Shown: positions 1 through 6,259 of the stretch, piece after piece
Position numbering within the stretch: position 1 is the first letter of the stretch
Layout of the letters: each line of letters opens with the position of its first letter
From: Tannerella sp.
Lineage (GTDB): Bacteria; Bacteroidota; Bacteroidia; Bacteroidales; Tannerellaceae
Assembly (NCBI GenBank): GCA_031272655.1
Contig: JAISTJ010000061.1
Location: 1 to 7,738, forward strand
Direction: 5' to 3'
DNA length: 7,738 bases
Notes under the pieces: generated by a model
The model's database searches: none
Told to the model about the DNA's origin: nothing
What the model saw: only the letters and a program-made list of their open reading frames with translations
Position numbers and translations under genes: made by a program

Positions 1-15
1 AAAATTTAAATTCAT

Positions 16-3000
16 ATGAGGAAACAGTTATTATTAATGTGTCTGCTCCTCGCAGGAGCATTCACCACCGCCCTCTGGGCGCAGAACAGAGTAAGTGGAA
101 CCGTAGTTGATCAAGCCGACAACTCACCGTTGGCAGGCGCGAACATCTCGGTTGTGGGTACCACCAAAGGCACCATGACAAATGCTGATGGTCAATTCAC
201 CTTAGACGGTCTGAGAAGCGGACAAGTTCTTAAGGTATCCTATCTTGGCTACACCACACAAGAAATTACTTACAAGGGAGAAGCAACTCTCAACATCGCA
301 ATGGCAGAAGACGCACAGGCGCTGGGTGAGGTTGTCGTAACAGCGTTAGGCATCACCAAGGACTCCAAAAAACTTGGTTTTGCCGTTACCACGATCGGCG
401 CTGCGGAGCTGACGAAGGTAGGAACGCCAAACTTTGCAACGGCGCTCTACGGAAAAGCTCCGGGAGTCCGTATTCAAACCGTTCAGGGCGGTAGCATAGC
501 GGGAGTGTCTATGCAGGTTCGCGGCGTCAGCTCTATTGACGGAAGCAACCAGCCGTTAGTCATCCTCAACGGCGTACCTATCCGTAACGGCGGTACAGGT
601 TCCGGTAACGAGGCGACTTTCGCTGAGTTCGGCGCTGAAGGCCGTATCCGTTCAAACGGACTTATTGACGTCAACCCCGAAGACATCGAGTCGCTTTCAA
701 TCCTCAAGGGCGCTGCCGCAACAGCCCTCTACGGTTCGGAAGCCGCTAACGGAGTTGTGATGATCACAAGCAAGAGATCGGCAGCAGGCGGAGTATCCGT
801 TGATTTCAACGCATCGCTGACTATGAACCTGATTTCTGACGTGCCGCCACTCCAAAAGGAATACGGACCCGGCGGATTCGTTGAATCGTGGAACGATTAC
901 CAGAAAGAAACAGGCGGTTTTTACGAACGCACTTATCTTGGGAAAACCTACAAGAGTTTGACCTACGGAACTACACAGTGGGGCCCAAGGTATGACGGAA
1001 GCAAGGTTTTGTACATTGACGGCACGGAGAGGTCATACCTCCCCTATACCGACAAGCCGTGGATGGAACTCTTCCGCAACGGATGGAACCAAAACTACAA
1101 TCTTGCCATTAACTATGGAACACAAAATGCAAGTACACGTTTTTCCTACACCTACAACGATGAAATTCCGAACGCTCTTAATGCAAATTATCAGAAACAC
1201 AATTTCACCCTGACGGGGACGATGAATTTCTCAAAGACCCTGAGCATTGACTATTCGGCTAATTATGTAGTCCAGAACATTCACAACCGCGCTACCAACG
1301 CTATGGGTCTGTACGGTTCGTTCTCAAACGCTTTCGGCTCATTTATTGATGTCGGTTTGATGAGGAAAATGTACAAAACAAGCCTCGGATATAAAAACAC
1401 TTATATCAACGGGGAACAAACTTTAACTCCCGATGAAGTGTTTGCATTCGATTTTGGAGGACGTAACTCTATCCAGAGCTATTTCTGGGACGTTTACGAC
1501 AAGCAACAGGATCAGATTTCCAACCGTTTCATTTCAAGCGTTACCCCGAAATGGAAAATTTTTGACTTCCTTGTATTGCGCGGACAGTTGTCTGCCGACC
1601 TTACAAATGACAAGGAAGAATACAAGTATCCGACCGAAAGGCCGCTTGAACTTTACGCCATACAAGATGCGGGAGGCAGTTACAATGTTGTCAATCGCCG
1701 TTATGACATTATTTATGGCGACGTAATGCTCTCTTTCAACAAGGACTTTGACAAACTCAACGTCAATGCCAACGTCGGATGGCAAGGCCGTCAGGAAAAC
1801 ATGTTCAACATTCAATCCTACACCGACGGAGGTCTGGCTAACCGCAACTGGTATTCGCTTGCCGCAAGCCGCTTGCAGGCGCGTACATCTTTCGGTTACC
1901 GCGACATTATGAAGTCGGCTTACCTTGGAACCCTCGGCTTCGGATGGGATAACTTCCTGTTCCTTGAAGCTACCGGCCGTTACGAGCAGTCTTCTACCCT
2001 GCTTGATAAAAACGGGAAAGTAGGCAAATACTTCTATCCTTCGTTCAGCGCAAGCTTAATTTACACCGACCTCTTCAGGGAATCAATCCCCTACTGGTGG
2101 GATTATGGTAAACTCCGCGCTTCCTACGGTATAGTCGGTAACGCTCCTGAAGCATACTCGGCAAACGAGGTTTATGAGCAAGGCTCAAACAACGGAATGA
2201 TATGGAACTATGTCCCCACAAGCACCGGTAACAACAACATTAAACCTGAGGTTACAAGGGAGTTTGAAATCGGTCTCGAAAACAAATTCGCCAAAGACAG
2301 GTTCGGTTTTGAAGTATCTTATTACAAACGTAATATATCCGACCTTATCCTTTCTACTCCGGTGGCTGTTTCTTCCGGTACGGAAAAAATCCTCCTCAAC
2401 GTGGGCGGTATGCAGAATACCGGTTTCGAGTTCAACATTCATGGCAATCCCGTAATGTCTAAGGACTTCGGTTGGAGGGTAAACTTCAACATGGCGTTCA
2501 ACCGCAACAAGGTAACCAAACTTATTGACAACGTTGACAGGATTGAAAACGCTTACTGGGCAGGCGGCGGCGCAATGCTTTACTCGCTCGTAGGCAGGCC
2601 TATGGGTGATATCTACACCCAGGTTTGGGCAAAAGACGAAAACGGCAATTATTTGGTTGACGACGACGGTTATTACCTGTTAGAGACTGACCGTCAGAGA
2701 GTTGGAAATGCAATGCCCGTATTTACAGGCGGTTTCATGAACACTTTCAACTATAAGGGCTTCTATTTGGATGCTTTGATTGACTTCTCTTACGGCGGTT
2801 ACTTGTTCAATGAAATGTTTAACTATATGACAGCTCAGGGTCTTACCCCGAGGTCATTGGAAGGACGTGATACCGATCACGGCGGTCTGTCTTACTACTT
2901 CGGTTCCGAAGGCCTGCCTGTTCAAGTTCCATCAGGTACAACATCCGGTCCCGGCGGCGAGCGCGTTTATCATAACGGCGTTATCCAGCCCGGTGTCAAT

Positions 3001-3360
3001 GCTAATACCGGACAGCCTAATAATCAGATAGTTCCCGTGGATATGATGACATACTGGACATTCAACTGGGGAACAGACAGCAAACAGATGTCGTTCCACG
3101 AAGCAGTCGTTAAAAAAGACTACATCAAATTCCGCGAATTAGCTCTCGGATATACTATTCCGCAAAGGCTTACGTCAAAGTTCAACTGCCGCAATTTGCA
3201 GGTATCCCTCTTCGCACGTAACCTGTTCTATATCTACAAGGCAATGCCCGACTGGGACGTTGAATCAAGTATAGGTACAAACTGGAAAAATCAGGCGCAG
3301 ATCGGCGGCTCTACCGCTCCCCAGAGAAGCTTCGGTATTACTTTAAGATCAAGTTTCTGA
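16..3360 (+). CDS. SusC/RagA-family TonB-dependent outer-membrane transporter
   Basis: This is a complete 1114-residue protein, within the usual SusC size range. It is expected to form a 22-strand outer-membrane barrel that imports a SusD-captured nutrient using TonB-ExbBD energy. Residues 1-22 are a signal peptide (basic MRK, hydrophobic core, cleavage after ALWA before Q23). Residues about 25-96 are a CarboxypepD_reg-like beta-sandwich (VSGTVVD, GANISVVGT, VSYLGY). Residues 102-112 (ALGEVVVTALG) are the conserved SusC segment that serves as TonB box. The plug spans about 113-255 and includes VRGVSSIDG, NGVPIRNG and the family signature around 220-253 (PEDIESLSILKG, ALYGSEAANGVV). A typical barrel motif, IKPEVTREFEIGLENKF, lies near residue 742. 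The chain ends in a terminal Phe (ITLRSSF), the usual barrel-assembly signal. The ATG follows an A/T-rich leader without Shine-Dalgarno, normal for Bacteroidetes. Family and role are secure; the substrate is unknown. Only 15 nt upstream are visible, so no promoter can be assigned. Confidence 0.96.
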   Translation: MRKQLLLMCLLLAGAFTTALWAQNRVSGTVVDQADNSPLAGANISVVGTTKGTMTNADGQFTLDGLRSGQVLKVSYLGYTTQEITYKGEATLNIAMAEDAQALGEVVVTALGITKDSKKLGFAVTTIGAAELTKVGTPNFATALYGKAPGVRIQTVQGGSIAGVSMQVRGVSSIDGSNQPLVILNGVPIRNGGTGSGNEATFAEFGAEGRIRSNGLIDVNPEDIESLSILKGAAATALYGSEAANGVVMITSKRSAAGGVSVDFNASLTMNLISDVPPLQKEYGPGGFVESWNDYQKETGGFYERTYLGKTYKSLTYGTTQWGPRYDGSKVLYIDGTERSYLPYTDKPWMELFRNGWNQNYNLAINYGTQNASTRFSYTYNDEIPNALNANYQKHNFTLTGTMNFSKTLSIDYSANYVVQNIHNRATNAMGLYGSFSNAFGSFIDVGLMRKMYKTSLGYKNTYINGEQTLTPDEVFAFDFGGRNSIQSYFWDVYDKQQDQISNRFISSVTPKWKIFDFLVLRGQLSADLTNDKEEYKYPTERPLELYAIQDAGGSYNVVNRRYDIIYGDVMLSFNKDFDKLNVNANVGWQGRQENMFNIQSYTDGGLANRNWYSLAASRLQARTSFGYRDIMKSAYLGTLGFGWDNFLFLEATGRYEQSSTLLDKNGKVGKYFYPSFSASLIYTDLFRESIPYWWDYGKLRASYGIVGNAPEAYSANEVYEQGSNNGMIWNYVPTSTGNNNIKPEVTREFEIGLENKFAKDRFGFEVSYYKRNISDLILSTPVAVSSGTEKILLNVGGMQNTGFEFNIHGNPVMSKDFGWRVNFNMAFNRNKVTKLIDNVDRIENAYWAGGGAMLYSLVGRPMGDIYTQVWAKDENGNYLVDDDGYYLLETDRQRVGNAMPVFTGGFMNTFNYKGFYLDALIDFSYGGYLFNEMFNYMTAQGLTPRSLEGRDTDHGGLSYYFGSEGLPVQVPSGTTSGPGGERVYHNGVIQPGVNANTGQPNNQIVPVDMMTYWTFNWGTDSKQMSFHEAVVKKDYIKFRELALGYTIPQRLTSKFNCRNLQVSLFARNLFYIYKAMPDWDVESSIGTNWKNQAQIGGSTAPQRSFGITLRSSF

Positions 3361-3394
3361 TTTTCAATTGTTTAATTTCAAATATAGAAAGAAT

Positions 3395-5248
3395 ATGAAA
3401 AATATAATTTTATCATTAGTTATCACAGCGATAACATTAGGATTTTCAGGTTGTTCCGACGAAGTTTATACGGACAAGTACTTAGACCCGTCGAAAGTTA
3501 CTTCGGTTACAATCCCCGGCTTAATGAACGGTACGTTCAAACGTATTCTTGACCCCTATTCATTGTACGGCTATGTACGTTATTTTGCTACCGAGCCTCT
3601 TTTGATCGGCAAACTGGGACAGACTTTCGGATATACCTACAGCTCAAGCATGTATGCAGCAGGCACCGACTGGGGTATTTCGGGACTGTTTAATAACACT
3701 TATACATCTGCAACCCAATACATTAAGTTGCTCGATATGTATAATAACGAAATCAGTGACGCCGACAGGAAGGATATGGAAGCCTTCAAACTTGCTGCTG
3801 AAGTGCACCTCTTCGACTTCGTGCTTTCGCAGGTGGACATGTATGGCGATATGCCCTGGACAGACGCTATGCGCTTGCCGATTGAAAAAGATCTGGCTGT
3901 TGCAAGCCCCGCTTACGACAAGGCAGAGGATATTTATTCCATGATGCTCGACCAGCTGAAGGTTTGTGCAGAGAGGTTTACAAGTTCCGACCTTGTCCAG
4001 TACGTCAGCTTTTCAAGTCAGGATTTCGTCTGCAACGGCTCATTCGATGCTTGGGCGCGCTATGCCAACTCCGTACGGCTCCGCTATGCGCTCCACATCT
4101 CCGAATATGGCCCGTTAACGGATAAAGGCAAGCAGATTATCGCCGAAATACTTGGCAACCCGTCAAAATATCCGGTAGTAGAAGACAATTCGCAGAACAT
4201 ATTCCTGCGTAACGACAAGAGCGGCGACCTTAACTTCCGTCCGGGCGGTTTCGACTGGACTTCCTGCCGCCAGATGTCAGGCTCTATCCTCGACCGTATG
4301 TTGAGCAAAGGCAACTTCAGAAGCGAAGGTACCGGCGAAAACAGGAAATGGATAGAAGGCACCGGCACATTTACCGAAGGAGTTGACGACCCGCGTGCTG
4401 TTCTTCTCTGCTCAATGCGCGGCATGGCCGAGAATAAAAACGGAAAAGTCGCTAATTATGGCGGCGTTCAGGACTTCACCTATGCAAACGTACTTGCAGG
4501 CGGAGTAGTAACAGGTGACGCCAACTCGGCATTCGACCCAGGTAAACCCGTTACCCTTGTACTTGTAGGCACCGACCCGGGTTCGACTTTCAGAAGCGTC
4601 AATATCTATGACGATGCAGGCGTTTCCGAAATCGTTGACGGCGGTTTCTTCCGCAATAACTACAACTTCGAGCATGTCCAGATAACAGCCGCTGAAGTTT
4701 ACTTCATCAAAGCGGAAGCCTATCATAAAGGACTTGGCGTAGCCAAAGACGAAGCAAAGGCGGAAGAATATTTCAAAGAAGCTGTAAAACAGTCAATTAA
4801 ACTGTACTATCACTGGAATGAAATAAGCGATGTTGGCAAAACAAGCGCTATCCCCACTCCTTCCGACGCCGCAATCGAAGCGTTTGCAGCCGCAAGATGG
4901 GAGACAAGCGTCAATCCCGCTTACCCGTACAGCACAGCCGACCCGAAATCAGATGCAATCCTGACCCAAAAGTGGCTGAACTTCGGCTACCTCAACTCCC
5001 GCGAGTGCTGGGCGCAGTTGCGCAGGACAGGTCTTCCGAAGCTCGTTTATCCCGCAAGCGGCAGCCCGTCTATACCCTGGTGTCCCGACAGGTTGAAGTA
5101 TCCGATGTCCGAGATGAACTACAACGCAAGTTATCCGGGCATTGATAAAGACAATTATATCGGGCAGCTGCTCTTCTGGGCGAACCCCAAAGGCATGCGC
5201 CACTCCACCCTCAACGGCGATACATGGACCGATAACTGGGGAGACTGA
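3395..5248 (+). CDS. SusD/RagB-like nutrient-binding surface lipoprotein
   Basis: This partner of the preceding transporter should sit on the cell surface as a lid over the SusC barrel and bind the substrate. I chose the ATG at 3395 (617 residues) because it places a clean lipoprotein signal at the N-terminus: MKNIILSLVITAITLGFSGC, with the lipidated Cys at residue 20. An in-frame TTG at 3368 would add nine polar residues and spoil the signal. Residues 21-23 (SDE) after the Cys resemble the Bacteroidetes acidic surface-export signal. Family features include LSQVDMYGDMPWTDA (about 145-158), TPR-like helices at 178-192 and 433-468 (AEVYFIKAEAYHKG), and the C-terminal block TQKWLNFGYLNSRECWAQLRRTG (about 524-546) with RLKYPMSEMNYN (566-577). 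The QKW...W..LRRTG..KL block suggests the SusD-like_2 subfamily rather than classical starch SusD. The gene lies 34 nt after the transporter stop, consistent with co-transcription, and is followed by a strong terminator. The substrate is not deducible. Confidence 0.93.
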   Translation: MKNIILSLVITAITLGFSGCSDEVYTDKYLDPSKVTSVTIPGLMNGTFKRILDPYSLYGYVRYFATEPLLIGKLGQTFGYTYSSSMYAAGTDWGISGLFNNTYTSATQYIKLLDMYNNEISDADRKDMEAFKLAAEVHLFDFVLSQVDMYGDMPWTDAMRLPIEKDLAVASPAYDKAEDIYSMMLDQLKVCAERFTSSDLVQYVSFSSQDFVCNGSFDAWARYANSVRLRYALHISEYGPLTDKGKQIIAEILGNPSKYPVVEDNSQNIFLRNDKSGDLNFRPGGFDWTSCRQMSGSILDRMLSKGNFRSEGTGENRKWIEGTGTFTEGVDDPRAVLLCSMRGMAENKNGKVANYGGVQDFTYANVLAGGVVTGDANSAFDPGKPVTLVLVGTDPGSTFRSVNIYDDAGVSEIVDGGFFRNNYNFEHVQITAAEVYFIKAEAYHKGLGVAKDEAKAEEYFKEAVKQSIKLYYHWNEISDVGKTSAIPTPSDAAIEAFAAARWETSVNPAYPYSTADPKSDAILTQKWLNFGYLNSRECWAQLRRTGLPKLVYPASGSPSIPWCPDRLKYPMSEMNYNASYPGIDKDNYIGQLLFWANPKGMRHSTLNGDTWTDNWGD

Positions 5249-5263
5249 TTTAATTTCATTTTT

Positions 5264-5309
5264 ATGGTTCAAAACAAGCCTAACAGCTTGTTTTGAACCA
5301 TTTTTTTTT
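5264..5309 (+). terminator. Rho-independent terminator of the SusCD operon
   Basis: A perfect 16-bp inverted repeat (ATGGTTCAAAACAAGC at 5264-5279 and GCTTGTTTTGAACCAT at 5286-5301) encloses a 6-nt loop (CTAACA). It runs directly into a tract of nine Ts (5301-5309), 15 nt after the SusD stop codon. The opposite strand has no T-tract after the stem, because the left flank on the plus strand is also T-rich, so the terminator acts on plus-strand transcription only. Confidence 0.93.
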
Positions 5310-5331
5310 AAATCAATCCCGCTGCATCCCA

Positions 5332-5364
5332 ACGGGACGAAGCCCCGTCATTGCGAGGCACGAA
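5332..5364 (+). repeat. Dispersed CATTGCGAGG-type repeat, copy 1
   Basis: This 33-nt unit has the core GTCATTGCGAGGCACGAA and continues into GCAATCC. It matches copy 2 (5401-5433) at 30 of 33 positions. The core resembles a dispersed repeat that I recall from many bacterial genomes, whose chance translation gives peptides such as RHCEERS. That identification is from memory; the internal duplication is directly visible. Confidence 0.75.
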
Positions 5365-5380
5365 GCAATCCAGACTTCAA

Positions 5381-5404
5381 CACGACGGCACGACGTCACG
5401 ACGG
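5381..5404 (+). repeat. Three tandem 8-bp repeats CACGACGK
   Basis: The units CACGACGG (5381-5388), CACGACGT (5389-5396) and CACGACGG (5397-5404) follow head to tail. The last unit overlaps the beginning of dispersed repeat copy 2. This could be a slippage-prone microsatellite. No function is evident. Confidence 0.7.
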
Positions 5405-5433
5405 GACGAAGTCCTGTCATTGCGAGGAACGAA
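5401..5433 (+). repeat. Dispersed CATTGCGAGG-type repeat, copy 2
   Basis: This is a direct copy of the unit at 5332-5364, starting 69 nt later, with three substitutions (C/T at 5412, C/T at 5415, C/A at 5428). It loses similarity to copy 1 just after CGAA, where copy 1 continues GCAATCC and this copy continues CCCGTCC. That point lies within a few bases of the left edge of the symmetrical hairpin element. Confidence 0.75.
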
Positions 5434-5435
5434 CC

Positions 5436-5624
5436 CGTCCGTAGGACGTTATGTGATTAACCGTAAGATTTATCTTACGGCAAGAATGCCCCCTCACTAT
5501 CCCACCGTCCGTAGGACGGCACAACATCCACAAATGCCGTACTGCCCTACGGGCAGAAGATAGTGATAGTCGCCCACCTCCACAGGTTAAAACCTGCGGT
5601 TAATCACATACGACTCTACGAGTC
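5436..5624. repeat. Symmetrical multi-hairpin inverted-repeat element (about 189 bp)
   Basis: Five paired structures share one centre of symmetry near position 5530. (A) Hairpins CGTCC-GTA-GGACG (5436-5448) and GACTC-TAC-GAGTC (5612-5624). (B) A perfect 14-bp inverted repeat, TATGTGATTAACCG (5450-5463) with its complement (5597-5610). (C) Hairpins CCGTAAGA-TTTA-TCTTACGG (5461-5480) and CAGGTT-AA-AACCTG (5583-5596). (D) An 8-bp inverted repeat TCACTATC (5494-5501) with GATAGTGA (5559-5566). (E) Hairpins CCGTCC-GTA-GGACGG (5505-5519) and CTGCCC-TAC-GGGCAG (5542-5556). Mirror hairpins differ in stem sequence yet each remains perfectly self-complementary. The element could be a non-autonomous, MITE-like or BIME-like repeat, or a structured RNA. 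No transposase or obvious target duplication is visible. I do not recognise it as a named family. Confidence 0.72.
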
Positions 5625-5655
5625 CATTGCGAGGGCGAAACCCAAAGCAACCCGG
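5625..5655 (+). repeat. Degenerate CATTGCGAGG-type repeat, copy 3
   Basis: The core CATTGCGAGGGCGAA (5625-5639) followed by AAGCAACCC resembles copies 1 and 2 in the same orientation, with a small insertion before the GCAAYCC end. It starts directly after the right edge of the symmetrical element, so that element is bracketed by direct copies of this repeat. Confidence 0.5.
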
Positions 5656-5681
5656 AAAAAGAAGATTTTTTTTCTTAAACC

Positions 5682-5713
5682 GTTGGCATTGTTTATTATT
5701 TTGCGTAACTTTG
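5682..5713 (+). promoter_or_regulatory. Bacteroidetes-type promoter of the toxin-antitoxin operon
   Basis: A perfect -7 box TAACTTTG (consensus TAnnTTTG) lies at 5706-5713, and a GTTG at 5682-5685 fits the TTTG -33 box with a 20-nt spacer. Transcription would begin around 5718-5721, giving a leader of about 20 nt before the ATG at 5739. The leader is A-rich (AAAGAAAGAAACGAT) with no clear Shine-Dalgarno. No strong operator palindrome is apparent. Confidence 0.7.
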
Positions 5714-5738
5714 CGGTGTTATTAAAGAAAGAAACGAT

Positions 5739-5975
5739 ATGGATGCTTTATTGGTTTATCCGAATACACAAAAGCAAGTCTCTGTATTAGAGGCTCTTTT
5801 GACAGAACTTAATATTCGTTTTTCCATGTATGCCGAAAAACGTACAGATGATGCTTTGATGTCAAAATCAGATTATTTTTCCATGCTTGACGAGCGGATA
5901 AAAAATGTTGAACTCGGAAAAACCGTCGAATATACGCCAGAATTAGAGAGCGAACTATTTGCCGAAATATTATGA
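5739..5975 (+). CDS. Putative antitoxin of a YoeB/Txe-type toxin-antitoxin pair
   Basis: This 78-residue protein is called an antitoxin mainly from context: it is small, acidic overall, has its own promoter, and its TGA overlaps the ATG of a YoeB-like toxin (ATGA at 5972-5975). The N-terminal half (MDALLVYPNTQKQVSVLEALLTELNIRF) looks like a short strand followed by a helix and could form the DNA-binding or dimerising part. The C-terminal half (MSKSDYFSMLDERIKNVELG, then KTVEYTPELESELFAEIL) resembles the flexible acidic tail that neutralises RelE/YoeB-type toxins in Bacteroidetes pairs. I see no classic Phd/YefM, RHH or HTH signature. It should bind and block the toxin and probably represses the operon, as is usual for type II systems. 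By eye the codons are more A/T-rich than those of SusCD. Confidence 0.78.
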   Translation: MDALLVYPNTQKQVSVLEALLTELNIRFSMYAEKRTDDALMSKSDYFSMLDERIKNVELGKTVEYTPELESELFAEIL

Positions 5976-6250
5976 CATATACCGTATTGCTGGAAGAAAC
6001 CGTCAAAGCCGATATTTTGAAGCATAAGATGTCGGGAGAAATCAAATTGCTTAAAAAAATACATACGCTTCTTGAAGAATTAAAAACCCACCCAACAACC
6101 GGCACCGGTAAACCTAAACAGTTGAAACATTATCACACTCCAACTTGGTCGCGCAGGATTTCCGACAAGCACCGAATGATATATCAAATTCATGAACATA
6201 CGGTTACTGTAATAGTGCTTTCCGCATGGGGTCATTATTCCGATAAATAA
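5972..6250 (+). CDS. YoeB/Txe-family ribosome-dependent mRNA interferase toxin
   Basis: The 92-residue product has the RelE-fold YoeB/Txe pattern: TGTGKPKQLKH (43-53), WSRRISDKHRMIY (59-71) and a C-terminal GHY (87-89). Characterised YoeB cleaves mRNA in the ribosomal A site and stops translation. Aligned with E. coli YoeB from memory, R62, R68, H88 and Y89 match R59, R65, H83 and Y84. The catalytic Glu46 position is Lys49 here (codon AAA at 6116-6118). Residues DK follow the usual HY end, so the C-terminus is two residues longer than in E. coli. The start overlaps the antitoxin stop as ATGA, implying translational coupling. The stop lies 9 nt from the convergent stop of the family 9-like gene, with no terminator between. 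Family assignment is firm; activity is uncertain because of the Lys. Confidence 0.9.
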   Translation: MTYTVLLEETVKADILKHKMSGEIKLLKKIHTLLEELKTHPTTGTGKPKQLKHYHTPTWSRRISDKHRMIYQIHEHTVTVIVLSAWGHYSDK

Positions 6251-6259
6251 CCCCTTGCT

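Larger units (their letters stand above)
5310..5681. other. Repeat-rich intergenic region without a credible gene
   Basis: This stretch lies between the SusCD terminator and the toxin-antitoxin promoter. Open frames cross it in several phases, but their translations are those of dispersed repeats (for example CHCEARSN and CHCEERT in one frame). None has a leader, signal peptide or recognisable domain. The content is almost entirely direct and inverted repeats, listed separately. By eye it is richer in G+C than the toxin-antitoxin genes that follow. Confidence 0.8.

Noticed and set aside
3368..3394. Upstream in-frame TTG start for the SusD-like protein
   Set aside because: It would add nine polar or charged residues ahead of the lipoprotein signal. 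The ATG at 3395 gives a proper lipobox with Cys20.
5142..5563. Open frames crossing the SusD end, terminator and repeat region
   Set aside because: They pass through a strong terminator hairpin and translate the dispersed repeats. No start context or domain is seen.
5436..5624. CRISPR array
   Set aside because: The repeated units are inverted, not direct and evenly spaced, and no constant repeat with unique spacers is present.
5655..5678. Second terminator from the A-rich/T-run sequence before the toxin-antitoxin promoter
   Set aside because: The possible stem is only short A/T pairs without a G/C-rich core, so it would be weak. No gene needs it.
5706..5721. Operator TAAC...GTTA overlapping the toxin-antitoxin promoter
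   Set aside because: Only four base pairs of symmetry, and the left half is part of the -7 box itself.
5563..5790. 75-codon frame running into the antitoxin gene
   Set aside because: It covers the right arm of the hairpin element and the promoter, has no family resemblance, and is overlapped by the better-supported antitoxin frame.
5809..6105. Minus-strand frames opposite the toxin-antitoxin genes
   Set aside because: They are shadows of the coding strand, with no promoter or recognisable domain.
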